From Enterococcus sp. BWB1-3 (GTDB taxonomy: Bacteria > Bacillota > Bacilli > Lactobacillales > Enterococcaceae), in NCBI RefSeq assembly GCF_016745275.1, contig NZ_JADOEP010000011.1, positions 58,982-122,981 of the forward strand: a stretch of 64,000 nucleotides of DNA, given 5' to 3'. This document shows positions 18,396 to 26,970 of this stretch, one piece after another (position 1 is the first letter of the stretch; every line of letters begins with the position of its first letter). A program made the position numbers and the translations under genes. The notes below the pieces were generated by a model. That model saw only the letters and a program-made list of their open reading frames with translations. It did no database searches and had not been told where the DNA came from.

Positions 18396-20997
18396 TTGAT
18401 GATTCCTCTTTTCTCCGTATCAATCGATCTTCGTACCTTCTATATAGCAAAAACAAAGCAATACAGCCTGCAAAAAGTATGAGACCTGTTTTTAACCCTT
18501 GTGGTAAAAAGACAAATTCTATCTCGTGAGTTCCAGCAGGAATTGCCAATGTCAAAAAGGCATTTTTGAAGGTTGGTATTTCTATTTTTTCACCATCAAT
18601 ATAGGCAGTCCAACCTGCATCATAAGGAATTGTTGTAAAGAGGACTTGATCCTTTGCCAATTTAACTTTTGCAGTTGCCGTCCTGCCTGTGGTTTCAAAT
18701 GACACACCCTTTGCTTGAACTGCTTCAACAGCTTGTTCAAATTTAGTCGAATCTAATAGTAATACATCCGGCTTATAAATTTTAATCATTCTAGTCCCTG
18801 TAAATACAGCTTTAACCTCAACCGTTGTTCCTGTTTCATAATCACCCAAATTGTAGTATTGACCTGACGATGTGATAGTAGTCTCCCTTGTCACTCCATT
18901 AACTGTTGTTTTAACACTTCCTTCAAGCATGTACATCATATCTGTTGGATAAATACTTAAGTATGCCTGGTGACCAGCCGGTACATAGACAGACCACGTT
19001 ATCACTTTTTCTTTTCCAGGACTGATTTCAGTATAGATTTGTTCCTTTCCAGAAGTTGCAACAACTGCATTTTCTATAGTTACTTGTCTTGGCTCCACCA
19101 CTTCAGTCATTATTTCATTCGTTTCAGCTAAGTGGTTAAATAAAGCAGTTTGATTTTTTACTGCATCTGTTTCAAATATTCCATCATCTGTCAAAATTCC
19201 GAGCGGTAAAGCATAGCTGTTTTCATAAAGAGCATAATCACCGCTTTCAGAAATTTTTTCATAGCCGAATTTCATTGGGTCATCTTTAGCAATGTTATAC
19301 TTGATTCCCAGTAAAGAATCCATGAAAAGTGTATTATTATCATAATTAATTGTCAGATTAGTCCCCAAGGATCGAAAGCCTAAATTATTCAAATACGCTG
19401 AAGAATGGCGGTTTCGAATTGAAGAAAACATTGTTACCCCACTATACCCATGAGTAAAGCTGTCATTCAAGTTTGCCCGATCAAGATTTTCCATTCGATA
19501 GAATGTATCATTTTCTTTTTTTGTCTGATTAACCAGCTTTTCAATATCGGAATAGGATTCAGAATAATAATATCTGCCAGGATATCCCCAATCAGCTCCC
19601 ACACCTGCAATTAAACCTTTTGCATTAAAAAAAGTTTCAGTACTCATTAAAAGAAACAAAAATATCGGTATGTATATCCTCAGTTTATCTGTTTTTCCAT
19701 ATAACAGCAGACAAACCGCATAAAGAGCTAGAAATCCAATCGTCAGATAAAGCGACTCATTCGTGATATAGTTGTATCGTTTAGGATTTGACAAAAGAAT
19801 TGCTGCAATAAACAGACTACCAATGATTAGTAGTATGTTCATTAGTTTATTTTGATCCTTTTTATCAAAAGCCTCAAATCCATAGCCGCCGAACAAAATG
19901 ACTAAAAAGGAAAACAGAAAGCTAAACCGGAATAAAAACATATTTGGAGCATGCAGACCATGCCAGAATAAATTTAACGCATCAATATAAACACTTGCAA
20001 TAAGTAGAATGAACAAAGTACCATAGCATAATTTACTTCTTAGAGAAAATTTGTCTGAAACAAAGTAGAAGCAGCAGAAAATAAGTGGAAGCAATCCAAT
20101 ATATATAAAAGGTGCTGATTCATATTTACTGGTGTCATATACCGCAACCATACTTTTTACAATAAAATCCCAGCCCCCTGTATCTGGAGTAAACAGACGA
20201 TCAATTTTATTTAAACCTTCACCATTGTTTGTTAAATCTAAAATGGTCGGCAGAACTGTAAGCATCGAAGCGCCACCAGCTAATAAAGAAGTAATCATAT
20301 ATGGGTAAATCGTTTTTTTATAACGAGACCAGTCAATAATTAAGTGCATGCAATAATAGAGGAAGGAAAAAACACCGATCATAAATGCCATATAAAAATT
20401 GGAGAGAAACAATAATAAGTAGCTCAAAAATAGAATTCCCAGCTTCTTTCCATCCAGTATTCGGTGAATTCCCAAGATAATCCAAGGCAAATAGACAAAG
20501 GCATCCAACCACATAATCACTGGTGAATAAGCAACAGTATATCCCATCAATGCATAGGTGCTGCTAAAAGAAAGCTGCTGCCAGCGTGACATCTTTTTAT
20601 ATGTCTGTTCCGCAAACACATAAAAAGATAAGCCAATAAAGCCAAATTTTATTAGAGTAATCACATAAAGTGCATCTGGCATAGCTGCATTATCAAACAA
20701 AGCAACTAAAGGTGTAAATATACTATTCACATAATATGCTGCAAATGCCCAGTAATTTAATCCTAGGGACCCGTACCATGTATAAAACATACTTTGTTCT
20801 CCATGAAGCACATTATTGAAACTGGCATGAAAATTGGAATATTGAGATAAAGAATCACTTGCCATGATACTTCGCTCACTACCTATGTATATCCCATTCA
20901 TAGAGTAAACAATTATCATAATGATGACAGGTATTAAAAAACTCAGGATCAAAACCAACCAATTTTTCTGGATATATCCAACAATTCTTTTTTTCAT
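18388..20997 (-). CDS. YfhO-family multi-pass membrane protein (GT-C-like)
   Basis: 869 aa. The N-terminal two thirds contain about a dozen hydrophobic helices (first at residues 12-33, last of the block near 430). A large extracytoplasmic domain of about 400 residues follows, then a final helix TGLILFAGCIALFLLYRRY near the C-terminus. This is the architecture of YfhO proteins, membrane GT-C-like enzymes implicated in glycosylating lipoteichoic acid or other cell-envelope polymers. The early loop SERSIMASDSLSQYSNFH matches the family's first extracellular loop with an Asp. Its place inside the WxL locus suggests it decorates a surface product of the cluster; this is inference. Confidence 0.85.
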   Translation of the reverse strand: MKKRIVGYIQKNWLVLILSFLIPVIIMIIVYSMNGIYIGSERSIMASDSLSQYSNFHASFNNVLHGEQSMFYTWYGSLGLNYWAFAAYYVNSIFTPLVALFDNAAMPDALYVITLIKFGFIGLSFYVFAEQTYKKMSRWQQLSFSSTYALMGYTVAYSPVIMWLDAFVYLPWIILGIHRILDGKKLGILFLSYLLLFLSNFYMAFMIGVFSFLYYCMHLIIDWSRYKKTIYPYMITSLLAGGASMLTVLPTILDLTNNGEGLNKIDRLFTPDTGGWDFIVKSMVAVYDTSKYESAPFIYIGLLPLIFCCFYFVSDKFSLRSKLCYGTLFILLIASVYIDALNLFWHGLHAPNMFLFRFSFLFSFLVILFGGYGFEAFDKKDQNKLMNILLIIGSLFIAAILLSNPKRYNYITNESLYLTIGFLALYAVCLLLYGKTDKLRIYIPIFLFLLMSTETFFNAKGLIAGVGADWGYPGRYYYSESYSDIEKLVNQTKKENDTFYRMENLDRANLNDSFTHGYSGVTMFSSIRNRHSSAYLNNLGFRSLGTNLTINYDNNTLFMDSLLGIKYNIAKDDPMKFGYEKISESGDYALYENSYALPLGILTDDGIFETDAVKNQTALFNHLAETNEIMTEVVEPRQVTIENAVVATSGKEQIYTEISPGKEKVITWSVYVPAGHQAYLSIYPTDMMYMLEGSVKTTVNGVTRETTITSSGQYYNLGDYETGTTVEVKAVFTGTRMIKIYKPDVLLLDSTKFEQAVEAVQAKGVSFETTGRTATAKVKLAKDQVLFTTIPYDAGWTAYIDGEKIEIPTFKNAFLTLAIPAGTHEIEFVFLPQGLKTGLILFAGCIALFLLYRRYEDRLIRRKEESSNE

Positions 20998-21019
20998 ATA
21001 CAGTTCACTATCCTTTTAT

Positions 21020-21625
21020 TCAATTTATAATCCCCATTTTTGAAAAGGGGTAATAACGAATGACAGCGACACCTTCAACCTGATCATCGCGAACAAAGCC
21101 AAAATGTCTGCTATCTGTAGAATGGTTGCTATTATCCCCTAATACAAAATAGCATCCATCTGGAATATTATCTAAGTGTTCCAAATCATTCCAGACATTT
21201 TCTGTAATCGTCACTTTTAGCGTTCCATCCGGCAACTCTTTTGCTGGAATATCTTTTTCAGCTTGTTCCTTCTTTATTCGGCAATTAATGAATAGGGCAT
21301 TTCCTTCAACCCATATTCGATCTCCAGGTATCCCAACCACACGCTTAGTATAAGAACTGTCTTCGGTATTTTCAGGATCGAAAGCAATTAAATCATATCG
21401 GTCAGGAATTTTTGTCTTCCAAATAATCAGCCGATCACTATTGGTTAGGGTTGGTTCCATTGAACTCCCGTCAATCCGATGCATCCTGATTTTCATGATG
21501 CCTATTACAAGCAATAAGACCATACAGATACAGAAGAAAGCAGAAATAAGGATCTCTTTCTGCTTTCCTATAAATTTTTTTTTCAACCTAGCTTGGGTAA
21601 CTAGTTTCTTTTTATCTTTCTTCAT
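21020..21625 (-). CDS. Signal peptidase I, catalytically complete
   Basis: 201-aa type I signal peptidase with one N-terminal membrane helix (about residues 22-43) and an extracytoplasmic catalytic domain. The catalytic Ser is in GSSMEPTL and the general-base Lys in YTKRVVGIPGDR. The C-terminal GDNSNHSTDSRHFG box is intact. It removes signal peptides from exported proteins. It lies 26 bases after the degenerate homologue, in the same operon as the exported WxL proteins, so it is probably dedicated to them. ATG 21625 has AAGGAA upstream. Confidence 0.93.
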   Translation of the reverse strand: MKKDKKKLVTQARLKKKFIGKQKEILISAFFCICMVLLLVIGIMKIRMHRIDGSSMEPTLTNSDRLIIWKTKIPDRYDLIAFDPENTEDSSYTKRVVGIPGDRIWVEGNALFINCRIKKEQAEKDIPAKELPDGTLKVTITENVWNDLEHLDNIPDGCYFVLGDNSNHSTDSRHFGFVRDDQVEGVAVIRYYPFSKMGIIN

Positions 21626-21651
21626 ACTTCTTTATTCCTTTATCATTAAAA

Positions 21652-22386
21652 TTAGAAACGAACCATTGTATGGAAAGGAAACAGACGAAGTTTTACTACT
21701 CCTATAATGTCTTTTTCAGAGACAAAACCAAAATGGCGGCTGTCAATTGTATAAGACCGATTGTCTCCCAGAACAAAGTATTTCTTTTCCGGCACCCATT
21801 TTTCTCCAGTCAATTCAACCAAAGCAAAGTCTTCAGTAATTTGTGAAGAACCCTCACTTGAACTATTCAAATAACGCTCCAGCTCTTCTTTTTCATTTAG
21901 ATAGAGCTGATTATTTTTATATAATAATCGATCTCCAGGCAATCCAATAACACGCCGAATATAACTCTCCCCTGAAGAATTTTTGTAACAAATCAAATCA
22001 AAATTTTTGATTTTTTCGACCTTACTTACAAATAATCGGTCTCGATTGTTCAATGTAGGGGTCATCGCATACCCTTCGACTTTTACTAATCTGAATGTAA
22101 AAAATGATATAAGACCTATTAGAAAAGAAAAAACTACAATTGAAATACTCATTTGGACCAAAAACTGATTAAATTTCTTTTGCCCTTTTTGTTTTCCTGA
22201 CAGATGTCTTCTTTTTTTGGATGATTTTCTTCCAGCTCTTTCTTTTGGAATGTCTGAAGTTATTTTCTTCCGCTTCTTTTTTATAGCAGTTTGTTTTTTA
22301 TTATCTTCTATACGATAGTGTGGCGATCTGGCTGCCTGTCTCTTTTGGCTTTTAACAGTCATTTTCCTATTTGTTCTTTTTTTCAT
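21652..22386 (-). CDS. Signal peptidase I homologue lacking the catalytic dyad
   Basis: 244 aa. A basic N-terminal cytoplasmic part of about 75 residues (rich in Lys/Arg) precedes one membrane helix (IVVFSFLIGLISFFTF) and a type I signal peptidase fold. The two catalytic positions are changed: the Ser box reads VEGYAMTPTL (Ser to Ala) and the Lys box SYIRRVIGLPGD (Lys to Arg). The C-terminal GDNRSYTIDSRHFG box is conserved. The DNA codons are GCG and CGG, so simple misreading of the frame is excluded. It is therefore probably not a protease and may act as a chaperone, as proposed for SipA-type proteins of streptococcal pilus loci. The ribosome-binding site is weak. Confidence 0.88.
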   Translation of the reverse strand: MKKRTNRKMTVKSQKRQAARSPHYRIEDNKKQTAIKKKRKKITSDIPKERAGRKSSKKRRHLSGKQKGQKKFNQFLVQMSISIVVFSFLIGLISFFTFRLVKVEGYAMTPTLNNRDRLFVSKVEKIKNFDLICYKNSSGESYIRRVIGLPGDRLLYKNNQLYLNEKEELERYLNSSSEGSSQITEDFALVELTGEKWVPEKKYFVLGDNRSYTIDSRHFGFVSEKDIIGVVKLRLFPFHTMVRF

Positions 22387-22408
22387 AGTTATTCACACTC
22401 AAGATAAC

Positions 22409-23086
22409 TCATTTTTTTTGCTTCAGCGCATGTTCATTTACTTGGTATTCTTTAAATATTTCCTGCTGATTTTCTTTTATTTTTTCTATGTCTGATTGAT
22501 ACATTTCCATTTGTTCCAGGTTTTCCAAAATCACTCGAGCTTGAGCATTTAAATTTATCCCAAGATTTTTTGCTGAAGTGAAGTAACGGTTCAGCTTTTT
22601 CTGACCATCAACACTCAATCCCATATAAGCAGTCTCTACAGAAGCACTTGTCAACTGCTGGGATAAATCCCGAATATTCTTTTCTGTTTTTTCAATTGAA
22701 GCACCATTATTATAGGATTCAATCTGACTATCTATTTCTCCTATCAAATAATAGATTTTAGCTAATGCAGCTGCATTCGAAGTACTCAAATTCGTCAATT
22801 GATAATAACGAGTATAAGATGCTCCTCCACCAAGTAAAACTGCCATAATAAGAAGGAAAATACCGTTCCTTCTTCGCTTTTTCTTGTATTGTTCTGCCTT
22901 TCTACAGATACGCTGCCATTTTTTGCGTTTTTTCTTGTTTTTCGGTCTTTTTTTCTTCAGCCCTTCCAGTTTCCTTCCAGCAACAATACTAAGAACTAAA
23001 AAGATTATACCTAACAACAACAAAAGAATTCCTAATGACAGCAGACCTATGAAGGCCATATCCAATTTACTCATATTCAAATTCAT
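22409..23086 (-). CDS. Membrane protein of unknown function with basic cytoplasmic loop and extracellular helical domain
   Basis: 225 aa, family not recognised. Two membrane helices are visible: residues 10-36 (AFIGLLSLGILLLLLGIIFL) and about 73-88. Between them lies a strongly basic loop of about 35 residues (KKKRPKNKKKRKKW and more), which fixes the loop inside the cell. Both ends therefore face outside. The last 130 residues are helical with coiled-coil character (heptad-like Ile/Leu, SQIESYNNGA, QMEMYQSDIEKIKENQQ). ATG 23086 has AGGAAA upstream. It sits between the WxL-interacting protein and the signal peptidases. A role in assembly or anchoring of the WxL complex is inference only. Confidence 0.65.
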   Translation of the reverse strand: MNLNMSKLDMAFIGLLSLGILLLLLGIIFLVLSIVAGRKLEGLKKKRPKNKKKRKKWQRICRKAEQYKKKRRRNGIFLLIMAVLLGGGASYTRYYQLTNLSTSNAAALAKIYYLIGEIDSQIESYNNGASIEKTEKNIRDLSQQLTSASVETAYMGLSVDGQKKLNRYFTSAKNLGINLNAQARVILENLEQMEMYQSDIEKIKENQQEIFKEYQVNEHALKQKK

Positions 23087-23139
23087 AGATATTTCCTCAT
23101 TTTCGAACTATTTTCTGCCTGTCTTTTTTTAGAAGGCTT

Positions 23140-24198
23140 TTACTTCTTCTTTTTCTTTTTATTAGAGACCGTATGAACAATCAAGAATATGACAATAAGC
23201 AATGCCAATGCCGTACCTACAATTCCAGCAATCAGCTTCCAATCGATTCCTCTTTCTTGAACCAGTGAAACATCCTGCCCATTAAATTTATCTGCTTCTT
23301 CATCTGCAATGGCGAAATTCTCTGTCCACTCCCAACGTTTCTCTCCGGAGACAACAAGGATATGTGCTTTATACTTTCCAGGCTCCATACGATCACCATT
23401 CATTGTGACTGGAAAATCAATATATGAATTAGGTGCCATTCTCATCCCGGCTTTTTTTACATCATACAAAACTTCTTCTGAATCTCCTGGCATAACCTGA
23501 ACCTCTACAGTCATATCTTCCAGGTACTCTGCAACAATATTCGAAAAATTAACAAACACAGCATTTCGATAATTAGCCAGCCCCGCATACACTTTGTTCA
23601 GGATTAAATCCGGCTCCAGCACTGCTTCATTTTCCTGCAAAATCATGCCGATCATATAAGCATATTCATTAATAATCCCTGTTTGATCTTCTGGATGTTC
23701 TACTCGTTGTTTCAATTGAATACCGCCAACAATCTTCCCATCAAAGGAAACTTCCGGCATCTTTATATTCAGCTTTAAGGGAACCACTGAATTTGCAGGA
23801 ATAGTAATCTCACTTTCAGCACTCACAATATCATTAAACTTATATTTTAATGACTTGTCATCTTCCATTGCAGTCGGTCCATGTTCAATCACACCATTAC
23901 CGTTTGTTTTTGCACCATTCAGTGAAACATCTACAATCATTTCGTTTGCAGAATCGTTAATCAACTGAATTTCAACTAGTTGTTCCTGACTTGCTGTCAT
24001 CAGCAAATCAAAATAGCCAACATCTTTTGAAAGTTGATTTTCTGGTTTAATAACTTGATAATTAAATCCACCCATTGGATCTGTTCCTTCATTTTCAGTG
24101 CTTACAGATTCTTCTGCATATGTGGAAACTCCAAAACTGAATAGCGACACTATGTACAGAAGGAATAATGGAAACAAAAAATTTTTTTCTTTTTTCAT
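23140..24198 (-). CDS. WxL-interacting protein (DUF916-DUF3324)
   Basis: 352 aa. Signal peptide (residues 1-28, ending TYAEE), DUF916 Ig-like domain (about 43-165; begins FNYQVIKPENQLSKDVGYFDL), DUF3324 Ig-like domain (about 170-300), then a C-terminal membrane helix (IAGIVGTALALLIVIFLIVHTV) and a Lys-rich tail. In enterococci such proteins sit in the membrane and bind WxL proteins and peptidoglycan; they are regular members of WxL operons. The WxL partners here are the genes at 24959-26563 and the C-terminal domain of the 1183-aa protein. A 0.7-kb repeat element separates this gene from them. Confidence 0.93.
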   Translation of the reverse strand: MKKEKNFLFPLFLLYIVSLFSFGVSTYAEESVSTENEGTDPMGGFNYQVIKPENQLSKDVGYFDLLMTASQEQLVEIQLINDSANEMIVDVSLNGAKTNGNGVIEHGPTAMEDDKSLKYKFNDIVSAESEITIPANSVVPLKLNIKMPEVSFDGKIVGGIQLKQRVEHPEDQTGIINEYAYMIGMILQENEAVLEPDLILNKVYAGLANYRNAVFVNFSNIVAEYLEDMTVEVQVMPGDSEEVLYDVKKAGMRMAPNSYIDFPVTMNGDRMEPGKYKAHILVVSGEKRWEWTENFAIADEEADKFNGQDVSLVQERGIDWKLIAGIVGTALALLIVIFLIVHTVSNKKKKKK

Positions 24199-24236
24199 AA
24201 CCTGACTACCTTGTGACCTTTCATATTTTTAATAAG

Positions 24237-24932
24237 AGAGGCTATGGCATTAGCATGCCTAGAACCCTTAAAACCGAATAAACAGTGTTCCAATCTTTGC
24301 ATGATTCGAGCATTCGTAAGAAGCGTAGGATCAAGTTCTTATATACCCCCTCAGACATGCTTCGAGGATCGGAACCAAGTCCTTCAATTCTTAGCAGCTT
24401 TGCCATTTAGAAATTGATGAGATCAAAACGAAGTCCTTCAATTCTTAATGGCTCTGCCATTTCGGAACAAAGTGTAGCGAGAACCGCAGACGCAGAAAAA
24501 CGGATACAGCGTAATGTTTTGTCTCGAGAATCGTTAGACTCGCAGAGACAGCAGTTCTTCTGCGCATACAGTTCTACTACATCAAGTAAGCTGGTTTCAT
24601 TCAAGGAATACTTATCGAAACTACGCATACCATTCTGCTAAAGTACGAATATAAGCAGAAGCGGCAAAGTAGAACCAGCACTTGTCGGTCCTAATCTGTG
24701 CCGAGTAATCGCAGGCAACATCTCGGAAATATAGAAAGCTCCAAGTAGATATCAATCCACAGCTATTCATTTCATGAATAATGTTCCATGACAATTTTCG
24801 GATTATCCTTCTTGGTATCATAAATCACTACGATTGACTTGTCAGAGTAGATGATACCTACTTGGGTCTCCGAGCTGAACACTTTTACTCCTGCGGTTAC
24901 TCGTCGCATGAAGAAGCTTTGTCCCGACCTCT
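24237..24932. repeat. EFAR-like modular intergenic repeat, copy D, inside the WxL locus
   Basis: About 700 bases without a real gene. The left end AGAGGCTATGGCATTAGCATG, then CCCTTAAAACCGAATAAACAG (24266-24287), matches copies A-C. Bases 24292-24557 closely follow the long module of copy C (49465-49677). A unit with CCTTCAATTCTTA..GCT.TGCCATTT is present twice (24381-24411 and 24434-24463). The right part aligns with copy E. The end hairpin GGCAT/ATGCC replaces GACATA/TATGTC of copies A-C with a compensating pair change. The element separates the WxL genes from the WxL-interacting gene and may terminate or attenuate the long transcript. Confidence 0.85.
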
Positions 24933-24958
24933 CAGTACTCTTTGTTTAATACTGTAAA

Positions 24959-25726
24959 TTATCTAGTGGCTTCCAGTGTCCATTGAATTTTAGCAGTATA
25001 TTTCGTTTCGAAAATTTCAATATCATCCTTTAAATTAAGTTTAACTGAAGTTGCTGCAGTCCCTGCATCCTGGTTACCGAATGTTAATTCATAATCACCT
25101 GCTCCTTTATTTGCTGCAGTATTTTCCAGCATAAGCTGTTTATTACCAGCAACATTGTAAGACAATGAATTAGTACCAAAATTCAAATCAGCTGATTCTG
25201 GTTGTAAATGACTTGGTTCAATAGAAGTTAATGCTAGATTTGTAAACGTCAACTCTGATCCATTCAACGCAACATCTGTACCTTCTACTTGACCAGTAAA
25301 TTCTTGTGTCATTTCAGCATATAATTTATATGCACGATTCAACGTTGAACGTCCATCATAGAATTTAACAAAGTTTTCAACCAAATATTCGTCTGCATTT
25401 CCTTCATTTGCAACAAACGGCAATGCAAAATATTCAGTCGCGGCTGACCCGGCAACTACTTCATGTGAGCTGAAATCCAATGGTGTTACGGCTACAATAC
25501 CAAAATCACCTGGATCAGTAACATCTGGAATGTTTGTAATTGTTGAACCAGTTGTTCCTGGTTTTGTGATAGTTGTATTGCTGCCGCCCTCTGTATTACG
25601 CGTAAATTCGATGTACGCATCTCCGTCATGCTGCAGATTGTCTACCGCTTTCGTATTTGGTGCTGCAATCGCAACTCCTGCTACAGCTAATAAAGCTGTA
25701 CCACATAATTTACTTGTTAATTTCAT
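24959..25726 (-). CDS. WxL-domain surface protein
   Basis: 255 aa. Signal peptide (1-27; cleavage after TKA), then the mature start DNLQHDGDAYIEFTRNTE, which is standard for WxL proteins. The C-terminal WxL domain, which binds peptidoglycan non-covalently, spans about 75-255. The distal motif is present at the very end (IQWTLEATR). At the proximal motif position Trp is replaced: RAYKLYAEMTQEF instead of GWxLxV. ATG 25726 has AGGAGG upstream. It lies 33 bases after the other WxL gene, so co-transcribed. Confidence 0.92.
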   Translation of the reverse strand: MKLTSKLCGTALLAVAGVAIAAPNTKAVDNLQHDGDAYIEFTRNTEGGSNTTITKPGTTGSTITNIPDVTDPGDFGIVAVTPLDFSSHEVVAGSAATEYFALPFVANEGNADEYLVENFVKFYDGRSTLNRAYKLYAEMTQEFTGQVEGTDVALNGSELTFTNLALTSIEPSHLQPESADLNFGTNSLSYNVAGNKQLMLENTAANKGAGDYELTFGNQDAGTAATSVKLNLKDDIEIFETKYTAKIQWTLEATR

Positions 25727-25759
25727 TTGTGTTTCCTCCTAATAATGTGTGTTTTATAT

Positions 25760-26563
25760 TTATGGTAACTCGGCTAAAATCCAAGTTATCACCGTTGAAT
25801 AGGGTACCGGATCTATTTGAGTGCCTCCCGGTACAGTTAGCTTTATTGCACTATTTTCATAGACCTGCTGACTATTAAAAGCGGAGTCCAGAACTGGCTC
25901 ATTGTTTGCGTCTGTTTTAGGACTTAATGTTGATGATTGTCCCTCTGAATGTCCTTCAGATGCCCCAAAAGAAATACTCCATGTTCCCGCGCCGCTGCCT
26001 GTCTCAGCAGTTGCCAAATCATACGTATCACCAATATTGCTTAAGCGAATAATTTCGCTGGAAACAACAGGTGCATCCGTTGTTGAATTTGGTGTACTTA
26101 TCCATGATTTATCAAATGACAATACTGCTCCATTTAATGAGCTGTTTGTCGTAGTTGAATTACTGAATTGATTTTCTTGACGAACCTGCAGCTTCCAGCC
26201 CTGTGCTGTCGCTGTTGTCCGATAATCAGATAATTGAATAAAGTTTCCTCGCGGACTAGTTTGCCCATCCAAAAACAGTTGTGCATTTACCGGATATGAA
26301 ACTTCTTTATCAGAAATAACATTTGATGAAAAATTTAATTGTGGAACAAAATCAATCCGCAGCCTTCCGCTTGTACTTGGGCTTTCACCGGGATTAACTT
26401 CATTCTCGGGTTTTTCCGGATCAACAATGTAATCAATCTCCGTACTCCTCGTAAATTCAATTGCAGCATTCTTTTCAGTTCCTTCCGCAGGAACAAAATT
26501 GTTGAAGGAAACTAAAAGAGAAGCTGAAAGTAATACAGCAGGGAACAATTTTTTATTTAGCAT
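25760..26563 (-). CDS. WxL-domain surface protein
   Basis: 267 aa. Signal peptide residues 1-26 (ending VPAEG). The mature part begins AAIEFTRSTEIDYIVDPEKPENEV, a normal WxL N-terminus. Both WxL motifs are intact: GWKLQVRQENQF (proximal) and TWILAELP at the C-terminus. Binds the cell wall non-covalently through this domain and is expected to pair with the DUF916 protein. The ATG overlaps the stop of the small anchored protein (TAATG at 26563), with GGGGAG as ribosome-binding site. Confidence 0.93.
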   Translation of the reverse strand: MLNKKLFPAVLLSASLLVSFNNFVPAEGTEKNAAIEFTRSTEIDYIVDPEKPENEVNPGESPSTSGRLRIDFVPQLNFSSNVISDKEVSYPVNAQLFLDGQTSPRGNFIQLSDYRTTATAQGWKLQVRQENQFSNSTTTNSSLNGAVLSFDKSWISTPNSTTDAPVVSSEIIRLSNIGDTYDLATAETGSGAGTWSISFGASEGHSEGQSSTLSPKTDANNEPVLDSAFNSQQVYENSAIKLTVPGGTQIDPVPYSTVITWILAELP

Positions 26564-26949
26564 TATCTGCTCCCCTTTCTCTTACCTTGTTCCTTACGTT
26601 TTATCCAAAAGAAGAAAAGAACAGCAGCTACAATTGCAATCCCGCTGAATGATAAGCCTGTTTTTACAAGCTCACCAGTTGAGGGATAAGTTCCTGTCGG
26701 TTTCCCAACAGTACTTGAACCGTCTGTTGCGGGCAGTGTTGAAGAAGAAGCCATTGATGAACTTGTTGTTGAAGAATTAGCTGGTTCAGTCGAAGAAGAA
26801 GTGACTGTTTCATCATAAAACGTAATCACACCATTCGTTTGAACGGAACCGCCATTGCCACTGGCCATTGCTTTCATTGAACCCCCTGAAAAGATACTCA
26901 ACACCGCAATGAAGGAAGCGACAAGTAAAGCAAATAATTTTTTTCCCAT
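26563..26949 (-). CDS. Small sortase-type surface protein with a YPSTGE sorting motif
   Basis: 128 aa. Signal peptide 1-30 (KAMASG), a mature stretch VQTNGVITFYDE that is usual for the small LPXTG protein of WxL operons, a Ser/Thr-rich linker (about 50-85), then a sorting signal: YPSTGE, a hydrophobic helix LSFSGIAIVAAVLFFFWI and a basic tail KRKEQGKRKGSR. The motif has Tyr (codon TAT) where sortase A substrates have Leu. The tail layout is otherwise perfect. Whether sortase A still accepts it, or the protein stays in the membrane, cannot be told. No sortase gene is in the window. Confidence 0.88.
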   Translation of the reverse strand: MGKKLFALLVASFIAVLSIFSGGSMKAMASGNGGSVQTNGVITFYDETVTSSSTEPANSSTTSSSMASSSTLPATDGSSTVGKPTGTYPSTGELVKTGLSFSGIAIVAAVLFFFWIKRKEQGKRKGSR

Positions 26950-26970
26950 GTTTATTCTTCCTCCATCCGT

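Noticed and set aside
24407..24821. Open frames of 66-75 codons on both strands
   Set aside because: They lie in repeat copy D; the same DNA in copy C does not keep them, so they are chance frames.
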